DNA from: Rhodobacteraceae bacterium (ex Bugula neritina AB1)
GTDB taxonomy: Bacteria; Pseudomonadota; Alphaproteobacteria; Rhodobacterales; Rhodobacteraceae
Direction: 5' to 3'
Assembly (NCBI GenBank): GCA_001730095.1
Contig: MDLF01000060.1
Span: forward strand, 59,851-123,850
Length of the DNA: 64,000 nt
Below are positions 35,331 to 44,962 of this stretch, piece by piece (the stretch's first letter is position 1; every line of letters starts with the position of its first letter). Both the position numbers and the translations under genes were made by a program. The notes beneath the pieces were generated by a model that saw nothing but the letters and a program-made list of their open reading frames with translations, was not told where the DNA came from and ran no database searches.

Positions 35331-36560
35331 ATGGGCAGACTGTTTAAACTTACCGCACTTATCTGGATGCTGGCCGCAGGCGCCTGGGCGCAGGGCTTCA
35401 GCGGCCTGGCCCGTGTTTACCCGGAGACCAGCGGTGCTGCGGACAGTCGCTCAGGGGCCGGGGTCACGCTGAGCCTCAGCCAGGGAGTGCCGTACCGGCT
35501 GTTCACATTGGACAATCCGCCCCGGCTGGTTCTTGATTTTCAGGAGGTCGATTGGACCGGACTGAAACGTGACGCGTTTTTGGAAGGCGGGCAGTTCACC
35601 AATGTGCAATTTGGCACCTATGTCCCCGGCTGGTCGCGGCTGGTGTTGGAGTTGCGGAAACCAATGGCGGTGGACACTGCAGCAATGCGCATTGATCAAT
35701 TTACTGCGGCGACGCGGCTGTATGTGTTGCTGAAACCGGTTTCGGCGAAAGAGTTTGCTGCCCAAGCCGGCGCTCCCAAGGATCCGCGCTGGGACTTGCC
35801 TGCACCGGAAGCCGTGCAGGGCCGCGGGGAGCGGGACGAGAACGCACCCTTGCTGGTGATGCTGGACCCCGGCCATGGCGGCATTGATCCGGGCGCCGAA
35901 CGGGACCACCACAGCGGCCATGTGGTCGAGAAACACCTGATGCTGCAGTTTGCGCGGGAGCTGGGCGAGGTACTGATCCGATCTGGCCAGTTCACCGTGC
36001 AGATGACCCGCGATGATGACTATTTCGTCTCGCTGGAACGCCGCATCGCGCTGGCGCATCAGGCGGGGGCAGATGTGTTTATCTCGCTCCATGCAGATAC
36101 GATTTCCGAGGGCCGGGCGCATGGCTCGACCGTTTACACGCTCTCCAAGGAGGCCTCGGATGTCGCCTCTGAGAAACTGGCGGAGCGGCATCTGCGCGGC
36201 GACCTGCTGTCGGGCACCGACCTGAGCGAAGCGGATGACCGGGTGACCGGCGTGATGCTGGATCTGGCCAGGCAGGAAACCCAGCCGCGAACTGATGCGC
36301 TGGCGGCGGCTTTGATAGAAGCCCTGCGCAAACAGGGCGGGCCGGTCAACAACCGACCGCTGAGGTCCGCTGGATTCTCGGTGCTGAAGTCGGCGGATAT
36401 TCCGTCAGTGCTGGTGGAGATCGGGTTTCTGTCCAGCAAGCGTGATCTAGAGAACCTGATTGACCCTGAATGGCGGGCCCAGGCGGCGCGTGGCATTCTG
36501 AACGGTCTGATTGCCTGGCGCATCAAGGATGATGCCCGCCGTGCGCTGGTGCGGCAATAG
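35331..36560 (+). CDS. N-acetylmuramoyl-L-alanine amidase (AmiC-like)
   Basis: The 409-residue exported protein has a signal peptide, an N-terminal AMIN domain (residues about 35-125) for septal peptidoglycan targeting, and a C-terminal Amidase_3 domain. The domain has the zinc ligands in MLDPGHGGIDPGA (His), EKHLMLQFA (Glu) and FISLHAD (His), and the catalytic Glu in SVLVEIGFLSS. It cleaves stem peptides from glycan strands during daughter-cell separation. No autoinhibitory helix is obvious. It is followed closely by a phosphoesterase gene and then mrcA. Confidence 0.93.
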   Translation: MGRLFKLTALIWMLAAGAWAQGFSGLARVYPETSGAADSRSGAGVTLSLSQGVPYRLFTLDNPPRLVLDFQEVDWTGLKRDAFLEGGQFTNVQFGTYVPGWSRLVLELRKPMAVDTAAMRIDQFTAATRLYVLLKPVSAKEFAAQAGAPKDPRWDLPAPEAVQGRGERDENAPLLVMLDPGHGGIDPGAERDHHSGHVVEKHLMLQFARELGEVLIRSGQFTVQMTRDDDYFVSLERRIALAHQAGADVFISLHADTISEGRAHGSTVYTLSKEASDVASEKLAERHLRGDLLSGTDLSEADDRVTGVMLDLARQETQPRTDALAAALIEALRKQGGPVNNRPLRSAGFSVLKSADIPSVLVEIGFLSSKRDLENLIDPEWRAQAARGILNGLIAWRIKDDARRALVRQ

Positions 36561-36569
36561 GGGGCTGCA

Positions 36570-37358
36570 ATGAAACTGATCTGGCTATCCGATCTGCATT
36601 TCGAGGCGGCGGGGGCGGTGCTGGGCCATGATCCACGGCTGCGGCTGCAAGCAGCGGTCGACTATGTTGTTGCGCACCATAGCGATGCCGTGGCCTGCCT
36701 GATCACTGGTGATCTTGTGGAAACTGGAACTGTTAGCAATTACAAGGCACTGAAAGGGTTTCTTAACGGTCTGCCGATGCCGGTGCTGCCGATGCCAGGC
36801 AACCATGATGACCGGGACGCCTTACGTGACGTGCTGCCCTTGCCGGATGATGCAATGCCCGGCTTTGTGCAGTATCAATCGGATTTTGAGGATCTTGCAG
36901 TGCTCTGCCTGGACACATTGATTCCGGGCCGCGATGCGGGTTTCCTGTGCCCGGACCGGCTGAACTGGCTGAAGGCGAAACTGGACGCATTGGAGCGGCG
37001 GCCTGCAATCGTGGCGATGCATCACCCGCCTATGCCCTTGGGGTTGCCGATGCTGGATCCGGACAACTTGCAGAACTGTAGTGAATTGCTAGCCCTGCTG
37101 TCAGACTATTCCAATATCCTTCACCTGCTGGCAGGCCATGTGCACCGCCCATGCTCTGGCACGGCGTTCGGTATTCCCTTTACCACTGCAAAATCCGTGC
37201 TGTATCAGGCGCCTCCGGCGATCCCGGAATGGGACTGGAACAGCTTCCAGCCTGCCGCTGAAGCACCCGCGCTGACTGTTCTGGAGTATGACGACACCGG
37301 TCTCACCCTTCAGCAATGCCAGTTTTGCGACTATGCCCATGGTGCTCCCGCTGCGTAA
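36570..37358 (+). CDS. Metallophosphoesterase, CpdA-like 3',5'-cyclic nucleotide phosphodiesterase
   Basis: The 262-residue cytosolic calcineurin-like phosphoesterase has the ordered metal motifs SDLHF (residues 7-11), GDLVE near residue 47, GNHDDR near residue 80, HHPPMP near residue 150 and GHVHRP near residue 190. This set and the size match CpdA/Icc class III cyclic nucleotide phosphodiesterases. Cleavage of cAMP is family knowledge, not shown. It starts 10 bases after the amidase gene, so the two are co-transcribed. Confidence 0.88.
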   Translation: MKLIWLSDLHFEAAGAVLGHDPRLRLQAAVDYVVAHHSDAVACLITGDLVETGTVSNYKALKGFLNGLPMPVLPMPGNHDDRDALRDVLPLPDDAMPGFVQYQSDFEDLAVLCLDTLIPGRDAGFLCPDRLNWLKAKLDALERRPAIVAMHHPPMPLGLPMLDPDNLQNCSELLALLSDYSNILHLLAGHVHRPCSGTAFGIPFTTAKSVLYQAPPAIPEWDWNSFQPAAEAPALTVLEYDDTGLTLQQCQFCDYAHGAPAA

Positions 37359-37489
37359 GACGTGCCAGGCCGCGGGGAAATGTGCTAGAATTCTCCCGCC
37401 GCTCCCGGCATATTTTCGCTGTTTCCAGTTTTGACCCCGGGGGCTGCCGCCCCTATATAGGCGGCACCCCGCGTGAAAGGCCAAACTCC

Positions 37490-39991
37490 GTGCTCAGGTT
37501 CATATTTTCTTTCTTCGGCTCCATTTTCAGCACCATCACCCTTGGCGTGGCGATGGTTGCGCTGACCATCGGCGCGGTGTTCTGGATCTACGGGCGCGAC
37601 CTGCCAAGCCATGAATCGCTGGCCCAGTATCAGCCGCCCACGATCAGCCGGATCTATTCAGGCGAAGGGCATCTGATTGATGAGTTCGCAAAGGAACGCC
37701 GCCTGTTCACGCCGTCGTCAGAGATCCCGGACCTGGTGAAACAGGCGTTCATTTCGGCAGAAGACAAGAATTTCTATAGCCACGGCGGCTACGACGCCCG
37801 TGGTATTGCTGCGGCGGCGGTCGAGGCGGTGCGCTCACGCGGGCAGAACGTGCGCGGCGCCTCTACCATTACCCAGCAGGTGATGAAGAACTTCCTGTTG
37901 TCCGGCGACCGCCGCGCCGAGCGCAAGATCAAGGAGATCATCCTTGCCACCCGGCTGGAGGAGACGCTCGACAAGGAACGGATTCTGGAACTGTATCTGA
38001 ATGAGATTTTCCTGGGCCAGAACTCCTATGGTGTGACAGCGGCGGCGCAGACCTATTTCAACAAGACGCTGGGTGAATTGGAACCGCATGAGGCGGCAAC
38101 ACTGGCTTCTATGCCCAAGGCACCGTCAGACTATCACCCGGTGCGCCAGAAAGATCGGCTGCTGGCACGGCGCAATTACGTCCTGCGGGAAATGCGTGAA
38201 AATGGCTTTATCTCCAGGGATGTCTTTGAGGTCGAGGTGGCGCAGCCGCTGCGATCCGTGCAGAACGGCGATTTCGAGGGCTTCCGCACCACGTTGCCGC
38301 CGCGCGACTATTTTACCGATGAAATCCGCCGCCAGCTGACCGAGGATTTTGGCGAGGGCGAGTTTTTTACCGGCGGCTTTACCGTGCGGGCAACCATTGA
38401 CCATGAAATGCAGGCTGAGGCGGCGCTGGCAATGCGCGCGGGCTTGGAGAAATACGACCGCTCCCGCGGGATCTGGCGCGGCACCGGCGTCTCGCTGGAA
38501 CAAGACCAGTTGAAGGACGAAGCCGTCTGGCGTGAAGCGCTGGCAAACGCCGAGGTTTCCCGCGACATCGTTCTGGGCGGTCGCTGGTATCCGGCGGTGG
38601 TGCTGGAGGTTGGTGACAAATCCCTGACCATTGGCGTTGAACAGAGCGAAGGCACGGGATCGGTGCCGCGGTCTGACATCAAGTGGATGAAAGGCAGTTT
38701 TACCGACAATTTCACCCGTGGCGATGTGGTGCTGGTCCGGGCACAGACCAAGGACGATGCCTTTAGCCATTGGTCGCTGCGGCAGGTGCCGGAAGTGCAG
38801 GGCGGCTTTGTCGCGATGGACGTGAACTCTGGCCGTGTGCTGGCAATGCAGGGCGGCTTCTCCTATCAGCATTCGGTGTTCAACCGTGCCACCCAGGCGA
38901 TGCGTCAGCCGGGCTCCAGCTTTAAACCCTTTGTCTATGCGGCGGCGCTGGACAGCGGCTACAGCCCTGCAACAATCGTGGTCGACGCTCCGATCGAGAT
39001 CAACACCCCGCAAGGGCTGTGGCGGCCCAAGAACTCCTCCAACAAATTCTACGGTCCGACCCCCTTACGCACCGGTATCGAGATGAGCCGGAACCTGATG
39101 ACGATCCGCCTGGCGCAGGAGGTTGGGATGCCGGTTGTGGCGGGCTATGCCGAACGCTTTGGTGTTTATGACAATATGGGGGCTTTTCTGGCCAATTCTC
39201 TGGGGGCGGAGGAAACCACGCTATATAAGATGGTGGCGTCTTATGCGATGTTCGCTAACGGTGGTGAGCGGGTGCAGCCAACACTGGTGGACCGTGTGCA
39301 GGACCGCTTTGGCAAGACGATCTATCGTCATGATGACCGTGACTGTGTGGACTGCACAGAGCCGAACCTTGTTCCGGGACAGGCACCGCGTATCGTCACC
39401 GACCGGGAGCAGGTGATGGACCCGATCACTGCCTATCAGCTGACCTCAATGATGAAGGGTGTGGTGGACCGCGGTACCGCGTCCAGTGTGATCAACCTGC
39501 CGGTGCCCACAGCGGGCAAGACCGGCACCACCAATGATTCCCGCGATGTCTGGTTTGTCGGGTTTACCTCGAACATCGTGGCCGGCTGCTATATGGGCTT
39601 TGACCAGCCCCGTCCGATGGGCCGCGGTGCCTATGGCGGCACCATGTGCGGCCCGGTGTTTCAGCAGTTCATGAAGAAGGCGACTGAGAAATTCGGCGGC
39701 GGCCCCTTTGACGTGCCGGAAGGCGGACATTTCATCAAGATTGACCGCTACACCGGCGCGCGGCTGCCTAACAATGCCTCAGGCGCCTATGTGGTGGCAG
39801 AATATTTCCGCGACGGGGCTGAGCCGATTTTCGGGCTGACCTATGACGGTGGCTTTGCAATAGGATCGAATCTGCCTCTGATCGAGGAAGTGCAGCAATC
39901 CGGGCGCCAGGTCATCACATCCAGCGGCGGCACCGCGGTGCTGGGGCCCAAGGCGACTTTTGGGACCGTCAGCTCAGGCGGGCTTTACTGA
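37490..39991 (+). CDS. mrcA: Penicillin-binding protein 1A (bifunctional transglycosylase/transpeptidase)
   Basis: The 833-residue inner-membrane enzyme polymerises and cross-links peptidoglycan. It has one N-terminal transmembrane helix (residues 12-34), a glycosyltransferase domain (catalytic Glu in ISAEDKNFY near residue 91 and GASTITQQVMKN near residue 125), an OB-like insert, and a transpeptidase domain with nucleophile SSFKPF near residue 478 and the KTGTTND motif near residue 676. The GTG at 37490 (VLRFIFSFFG) is chosen because it gives a normal short cytosolic tail. The last 7 bases overlap the convergent RTX-Hint gene. Confidence 0.96.
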   Translation: MLRFIFSFFGSIFSTITLGVAMVALTIGAVFWIYGRDLPSHESLAQYQPPTISRIYSGEGHLIDEFAKERRLFTPSSEIPDLVKQAFISAEDKNFYSHGGYDARGIAAAAVEAVRSRGQNVRGASTITQQVMKNFLLSGDRRAERKIKEIILATRLEETLDKERILELYLNEIFLGQNSYGVTAAAQTYFNKTLGELEPHEAATLASMPKAPSDYHPVRQKDRLLARRNYVLREMRENGFISRDVFEVEVAQPLRSVQNGDFEGFRTTLPPRDYFTDEIRRQLTEDFGEGEFFTGGFTVRATIDHEMQAEAALAMRAGLEKYDRSRGIWRGTGVSLEQDQLKDEAVWREALANAEVSRDIVLGGRWYPAVVLEVGDKSLTIGVEQSEGTGSVPRSDIKWMKGSFTDNFTRGDVVLVRAQTKDDAFSHWSLRQVPEVQGGFVAMDVNSGRVLAMQGGFSYQHSVFNRATQAMRQPGSSFKPFVYAAALDSGYSPATIVVDAPIEINTPQGLWRPKNSSNKFYGPTPLRTGIEMSRNLMTIRLAQEVGMPVVAGYAERFGVYDNMGAFLANSLGAEETTLYKMVASYAMFANGGERVQPTLVDRVQDRFGKTIYRHDDRDCVDCTEPNLVPGQAPRIVTDREQVMDPITAYQLTSMMKGVVDRGTASSVINLPVPTAGKTGTTNDSRDVWFVGFTSNIVAGCYMGFDQPRPMGRGAYGGTMCGPVFQQFMKKATEKFGGGPFDVPEGGHFIKIDRYTGARLPNNASGAYVVAEYFRDGAEPIFGLTYDGGFAIGSNLPLIEEVQQSGRQVITSSGGTAVLGPKATFGTVSSGGLY

Positions 39992-42573
39992 TCCGGCACA
40001 GGGGGCGGCTGCAGCAGTGCGGCCTCATGGCGCGAGGCGCAAAGGCGGGCAGTTCGTCCGCCTTCACCGCTGTGCCAGCGCAGGTCCGGCATGATGCGGA
40101 ACAGTTCCTCGCGCACGGGTTCCTCCAACGCAGAGACGGCCTGCACACCGGGGTGGAAGCTCTCGGAGGCTGCACCTTCCGCATAGATGATTTCATGCTG
40201 GTCAAACAGCACATGTACATATGTCACCGTGCCGCCAGGTTCACGCCGGATGGACCGATCGTTGAGCATATGGACGGCAGAAACCAGTACCTCGCTCTCA
40301 CCGAACAAGAGGCTGGCCTGAGAGCCGCTGAACAGCATCCGGTGCTGAGGCGAGACCAGCAGGTCGCGCTCTGCCCCCAAATGGCCGGCCTTGACGCGGA
40401 TCGGGGCCAGATTGCCGGTTGCTGGCACCGTTGACTGGCTGATCCAGCGCACCGGCTGCATGCCATTGTCGCGGGTCAACACCAGATCGCCGGGCCTCAG
40501 GGTTTCGATGGCGCGCAGGCCCGCATGAGTGGCAATACCGGTGCCTGCAACAAAGCAGATGATGGCTTCAATGCCGGAGAAGCTGACTATGCTGCCATCC
40601 AGCAACTGTGCCGTGCCGGTTAGACTTCCGCCGGTGTTATCGGTGATATTGACAGAGCCCTGCACCACCTGACCGTTTAAATCCAGCGTGTCTCCGGTTG
40701 TTTGGCCTGTGTCGCCGCCGGTAATGGTGATGTTGCTGCTGCCACTGTCGCCTGTGTCTACAACCTTAAAGTAGTCGTCGCCGTCCCCGCCGGACGCGGT
40801 GTCGCCCTCACCAAAGATTAAGCTGTCGTCGCCCGCGCCGCCTGTGAGACTGTCACCGCCGCTGCCGCCTGCAAGATAGTCATCGCCGCCGCCGCCCTCA
40901 ATTGTGTCGGCTCCCGCACCGCCTGTTACGGTGTCATCACCCGTACCGGCATCGACGTAATCTGCGCCCGAACCGCCGGTCACAGAGTCTGCACCAGCAT
41001 TGGAATATACATCCATTCCGGAACTGTCTGATGCGAGATCGATCGTATCAGCGCCGTCACCTGTTGTGATGATCTCAATTTCCGAAAAATTCAGGTCGGT
41101 ATCCGAACCGGTGACCGTACCAGCCTCGTCACCAGTCATCGAGACGGTATAGTTGTCGGTGACGTTTGCCCCTGTTCCATCCCAGTCGAGCCGCAGATTG
41201 TCGCCGGAGCCGCCATTTGTGGCATCAGTCAGATCTTCGTCGCCCTCACCGCCGACAACTGTGGCGGTGCCGCCGGTGCCTTCTGAATCATAAGCGAAGA
41301 AACGGTCGTCACCGGTTCCGCCCTGTGCCAGATCGCCAGAGCCGAAGACAAGATCGTCATCGCCGTCGCCGCCATCAAGCGTATCCGCATCACCGCCTGG
41401 ACCACCGAACAGAGTATCGCTGCCTGAGCCGCCTGAAATACTGTCGTTGTCTTCTCCGCCGCTCAGGTGGTCATCTCCGTCCTGCCCATAAATGACGTCG
41501 TCGCCCAGGCCGCCACTGATGGTGTCATCCCCGGCAGAGGGGTCTTCGGGCGGGATGTTGAAGGTGATGTTTGAGACAGTGTAGTCCGACCCGTCAGTCA
41601 GGTCTGTTTGTATGTTTGCTGACAGAACCAGCTTATCAAAGTCGCCATACCCGTTGATGTTGACCGTGCCGGCACCCGTTCCCGCTGTATCTTCTGTGAA
41701 GTCGCCCTGTGCCACCAGAACACCGTCATTGTAGACGGCCCAATGGCCTTCTTCAGCGTGCTGACTGGTGAACAGATGCTTGAACGTGAAACTGGCATCT
41801 GTGGTGGCCTGATCAAACTCAATGATCAGTTCTTCGGAGACACCCGAAGCCTTGTCGTAGCCGATTTGGGCCGTGACCCCGCTGTCAGTGTCAGAGATGG
41901 CACCGGCGACGCCGAAAGCGCCGTCATAGTAATCGATGTTAGCGGCGCTGATGGTTCCGGACACATCCTTGGCCGTAACTTTGAACCCGCTGCTGGTGTC
42001 GGTGACGTTGGCGTTGGTGATGGACTGCTGAAAGCTGCCAAGCCCGGCTTCGGTGCTGCTGTCGCCATAGATCGTGTCATCGCCTGCGGCGCCATCCATG
42101 GTGTCATCGCCTGCGCCGCCCAGCAGCAGGTCGTCGTCAGCGCCGGCTCTCACAGTGTCGTTGCCCGCTCCGGCTTCTACCGTGTCCTGATTGCCTGAAC
42201 TGCCGCCTCCGTTGCCGTTGTCGATCTGGTCGCCGTCCGCATCGGTATAACTGTTGTCGATCAGTTCCCCGGCTGCGGTGCCTTCGATGTTGCCGTCGCT
42301 TTGCGTATAGGACGGGGGGCTGGCTGCAGTCGCCGAGTCCAGGGTGTCGACAGACCCAAGATCGGGCACGAAGTAGACATTGCCGTCAGCCGCCAGATAA
42401 TATGCGCCAGTTTCAACTTCGTTGGAATAGTAGCTGCCGCCGACCCAGCCGGTCCAGCTCCAGCTGCCTGCGCCCAGGCTGCTGTCAGTTGTGAAACTGG
42501 AATAGGTAGAGGTAATGGTATCGCCATGATCCAGCGATCCATTTCCAAGCTGGACAAGATATCCGCTGGGCAT
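39985..42573 (-). CDS. RTX calcium-binding protein with C-terminal Hint domain
   Basis: The 862-residue acidic protein has no Sec signal, as expected for type I secretion. Two blocks of RTX nonapeptides (GGxGxDxxx) lie at about residues 125-165 and 350-620, for example GGAGDDTMDG and GGSGSDTLFG. The C-terminal 190 residues (from CFVAGTGIATHAGLRAIETL at residue 673) form a Hint_2 domain, with the block A Cys and the SPQHRM histidine. The start follows GGAGGGG. Such proteins are common in roseobacters and are thought to be secreted and self-cleaved, but roles are poorly known. No type I secretion genes are adjacent. Confidence 0.92.
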   Translation of the reverse strand: MPSGYLVQLGNGSLDHGDTITSTYSSFTTDSSLGAGSWSWTGWVGGSYYSNEVETGAYYLAADGNVYFVPDLGSVDTLDSATAASPPSYTQSDGNIEGTAAGELIDNSYTDADGDQIDNGNGGGSSGNQDTVEAGAGNDTVRAGADDDLLLGGAGDDTMDGAAGDDTIYGDSSTEAGLGSFQQSITNANVTDTSSGFKVTAKDVSGTISAANIDYYDGAFGVAGAISDTDSGVTAQIGYDKASGVSEELIIEFDQATTDASFTFKHLFTSQHAEEGHWAVYNDGVLVAQGDFTEDTAGTGAGTVNINGYGDFDKLVLSANIQTDLTDGSDYTVSNITFNIPPEDPSAGDDTISGGLGDDVIYGQDGDDHLSGGEDNDSISGGSGSDTLFGGPGGDADTLDGGDGDDDLVFGSGDLAQGGTGDDRFFAYDSEGTGGTATVVGGEGDEDLTDATNGGSGDNLRLDWDGTGANVTDNYTVSMTGDEAGTVTGSDTDLNFSEIEIITTGDGADTIDLASDSSGMDVYSNAGADSVTGGSGADYVDAGTGDDTVTGGAGADTIEGGGGDDYLAGGSGGDSLTGGAGDDSLIFGEGDTASGGDGDDYFKVVDTGDSGSSNITITGGDTGQTTGDTLDLNGQVVQGSVNITDNTGGSLTGTAQLLDGSIVSFSGIEAIICFVAGTGIATHAGLRAIETLRPGDLVLTRDNGMQPVRWISQSTVPATGNLAPIRVKAGHLGAERDLLVSPQHRMLFSGSQASLLFGESEVLVSAVHMLNDRSIRREPGGTVTYVHVLFDQHEIIYAEGAASESFHPGVQAVSALEEPVREELFRIMPDLRWHSGEGGRTARLCASRHEAALLQPPPVPDQ

Positions 42574-42798
42574 TGTTCTGTTTCCCCTCCTTCGCGCCCG
42601 GCTGCTTGCCCACGCGATTCAGATGACAGAATTCGTCGGGCTGCGTTAAAAAACCGTGTTCTTCCGGGCAGAACTTGCATTGTATTTTAGACGCCGTTCC
42701 AGCACTTCCTGCGGCGCGACTTGCACCGCCTGGCTGCTTGCCCGCGGCGCAAGGGTGGTTTATCACGCAAGCCTGATCTCAGATTGCAAGGACCTCCC

Positions 42799-43926
42799 AT
42801 GCGCGCGGAAACCCAGACCATCGTGGCAGACATCGAAAAATCGCTGGAGCTGCTGGCCCAGCGTTTGAACTGGGAAACCGCCGAATACCGGCTGGAGGAG
42901 TTCAACGCGCGTGTGGAGGACCCGAACCTTTGGGACGATCCCGAGGCCGCCCAGAAACTGATGCGCGAACGCCAAGGGCTGGTCGATGCGATTGATACCT
43001 ATAAAGGCATCAAACAGGACCTTTCCGACAATATCGAGCTGATCGAACTGGGCGAGATGGAAGAGGACGCCGATGTCGTCAAGGATGCCGAAGAGGCGTT
43101 GGCGGCACTGAAGGCCAAGGCCGCCGAGAAAGAGCTGGAAGCCCTGCTGGACGGCGAGGCAGACGCCAATGATACCTTCCTGGAAATCAACGCAGGCGCC
43201 GGCGGCACCGAGAGCTGCGACTGGGCTTCGATGCTGGCGCGGATGTACGTGCGCTGGGCCGAGAAAAAGGGCTACAAGGTTGAACTTCAGTCCGAAAGCG
43301 CAGGCGACGAGGCGGGCATCAAATCCGCTGCCTACAAAATTTCCGGCCACAACGCTTATGGCTGGCTGAAGTCCGAAAGCGGTGTGCACCGGCTGGTGCG
43401 GATATCGCCCTATGATTCGGCGGCCAAGCGGCACACCTCTTTCAGTTCTGTCTGGGTTTATCCGGTGGTCGACGACAATATCGAGATCGATGTGAACCCG
43501 TCCGACATCCGAGTCGATACTTACCGCTCCTCAGGCGCGGGTGGACAGCACGTGAACACCACCGACTCGGCTGTGCGGATCACCCACATCCCGACCGGCA
43601 TTGTGGTGACTTCATCCGAGAAATCGCAGCACCAGAACCGCGATATCGCCATGAAGGCGCTGAAGTCGCGCCTGTACCAGCAGGAGCTGGACCGTCGCAA
43701 CGCAGAAATCAACGCGGCGCACGAATCCAAGGGCGATGCCGGCTGGGGCAACCAGATCCGGTCCTACGTGCTGCAACCCTACCAGATGGTGAAGGACCTG
43801 CGCACCAGCCACGAGACCTCTGACACAAAGGGGGTGCTGGACGGCGACCTGGACGGGTTCATGGGGGCGACCCTGGCGATGAACGTCTCCGGCAAGAGCC
43901 GCGCCGACGCCCAGGCCGAGGAATAA
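42799..43926 (+). CDS. prfB: Peptide chain release factor 2
   Basis: The 375-residue class I release factor decodes UGA and UAA stops and triggers peptide release through GGQ (in [17 protein letters not shown] near residue 250). The stop-codon recognition tripeptide region reads [13 protein letters not shown], so it is SPY rather than the textbook SPF. The gene is a single uninterrupted frame, so the programmed +1 frameshift found in E. coli prfB is absent. The start is preceded by AAGGACCTCCC. It is divergent from the RTX-Hint gene and ends in a very strong terminator. Confidence 0.97.
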   Translation: MRAETQTIVADIEKSLELLAQRLNWETAEYRLEEFNARVEDPNLWDDPEAAQKLMRERQGLVDAIDTYKGIKQDLSDNIELIELGEMEEDADVVKDAEEALAALKAKAAEKELEALLDGEADANDTFLEINAGAGGTESCDWASMLARMYVRWAEKKGYKVELQSESAGDEAGIKSAAYKISGHNAYGWLKSESGVHRLVRISPYDSAAKRHTSFSSVWVYPVVDDNIEIDVNPSDIRVDTYRSSGAGGQHVNTTDSAVRITHIPTGIVVTSSEKSQHQNRDIAMKALKSRLYQQELDRRNAEINAAHESKGDAGWGNQIRSYVLQPYQMVKDLRTSHETSDTKGVLDGDLDGFMGATLAMNVSGKSRADAQAEE

Positions 43927-43974
43927 CTCCGCAGCTGCGACATTGCGGCAGGCCGGGACCTCTGTCCATTCATG

Positions 43975-44016
43975 ACCAAGCAAAAGGCAGCCAGGAGTGG
44001 CTGCCTTTTGCTTGGT
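43975..44016 (+). terminator. Very long perfect terminator hairpin after prfB
   Basis: A perfect 19-bp stem (43975-43993 with 43998-44016; arm ACCAAGCAAAAGGCAGCCA) encloses the tetraloop GGAG. The inner TTTTG replaces a normal trailing T run. It lies 48 bases after the prfB stop. Confidence 0.8.
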
Positions 44017-44189
44017 AAGCCACCGTCGCAGCTGGTTGGCAGCCAATTCATGTATCTGCAAAGCATTTTAAAAACCCGTTTTCGCGACTAGGCTCAATTG
44101 AAGCATTATTGATGCTGCTTTCGGGAAAGGTGCAGGACCATCCCAAACCCGACGGTAAAACGGGCTTGCCATTGGAGAGACGTGACAAG

Positions 44190-44960
44190 ATGACAGCTGA
44201 AAAGCCTTTTGGTGTGCCGCCGCTGCAGCCGGTTACGACGCAGATGCTGTTTGAGGCGCTGCGCCTGGGCTGGGGCGACTTCCGGAGAAAGCCGCTGTAT
44301 GGGCTCTTTTTTGCTGCGGTCTATGTGCTGGCAGGCTGGGCAATGGCCTGGATCACCGTGCGCACCGGCACCACGTACTGGCTGGTGCTGGCAGCCATTG
44401 GGTTTCCGCTGATCGGTCCCTTTGCCGCGGTGGGTCTTTACGAAGTGTCGCACCGGCTGGAACAGGGCAGAGGCATTGCGGTCGGCCGCATTCTGGGCGT
44501 GGTGCTGCAGCAAAGCCGCCGCCAGCTGCCGTCAATCTGTGCCATCATCGTTGTGGTGTTTCTGTTCTGGTTCTTTCTGGGCCATATGATCTTTGCCTTG
44601 TTTCTCGGGCATTCCACGATGACCAATATTTCCACCTCTGCAGAAGTCCTTCTGACAGCCAACGGGCTGGCCATGCTGGCGGCCGGAACTGTGGTGGGCG
44701 CGCTTTTTGCGCTGCTGCTGTACATGATCACCGTGATCTCTCTGCCGCTGCTGCTGGACCGAGAGGTGGACTTTGTCACCGCAATGATCTCCAGCTTTCA
44801 GTACGTGCAGCAGAATTTCACGGTGATGATGATATGGGCCGGCATGATCGCGGCTCTGACCTTTGCGGCGCTGCTGCCGTGGTTCCTGGGATTGTTCCTG
44901 GTGCTGCCGTTACTGGGTCACGCCACCTGGCACATCTACCGGCTAATTGACGCTAGTTAG
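44190..44960 (+). CDS. DUF2189 multi-pass membrane protein
   Basis: The 256-residue inner-membrane protein has about six hydrophobic helices (near residues 40-60, 65-85, 110-140, 160-190, 205-235 and 240-252) and starts [31 protein letters not shown], the typical DUF2189 opening. The function is unknown; some members lie near cytochrome oxidase genes. GGAG is 12 bases upstream of the chosen ATG. An ATG at 44112 would add 26 polar residues but lacks a ribosome site. It converges on the XRE regulator gene with only 2 bases between the stops. Confidence 0.85.
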   Translation: MTAEKPFGVPPLQPVTTQMLFEALRLGWGDFRRKPLYGLFFAAVYVLAGWAMAWITVRTGTTYWLVLAAIGFPLIGPFAAVGLYEVSHRLEQGRGIAVGRILGVVLQQSRRQLPSICAIIVVVFLFWFFLGHMIFALFLGHSTMTNISTSAEVLLTANGLAMLAAGTVVGALFALLLYMITVISLPLLLDREVDFVTAMISSFQYVQQNFTVMMIWAGMIAALTFAALLPWFLGLFLVLPLLGHATWHIYRLIDAS

Positions 44961-44962
44961 CG

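Noticed and set aside
37441..37470. TGCCGCC…GGCGGCA hairpin with TATATA before mrcA
   Set aside because: Short and possibly fortuitous; it could contain a -10 element, but no -35 could be placed with confidence.
41166..42198. Open frames on the plus strand within the RTX-Hint gene
   Set aside because: They are the mirror of Gly-Asp repeats (runs of Arg, His, Ser, Val) and have no ribosome sites.
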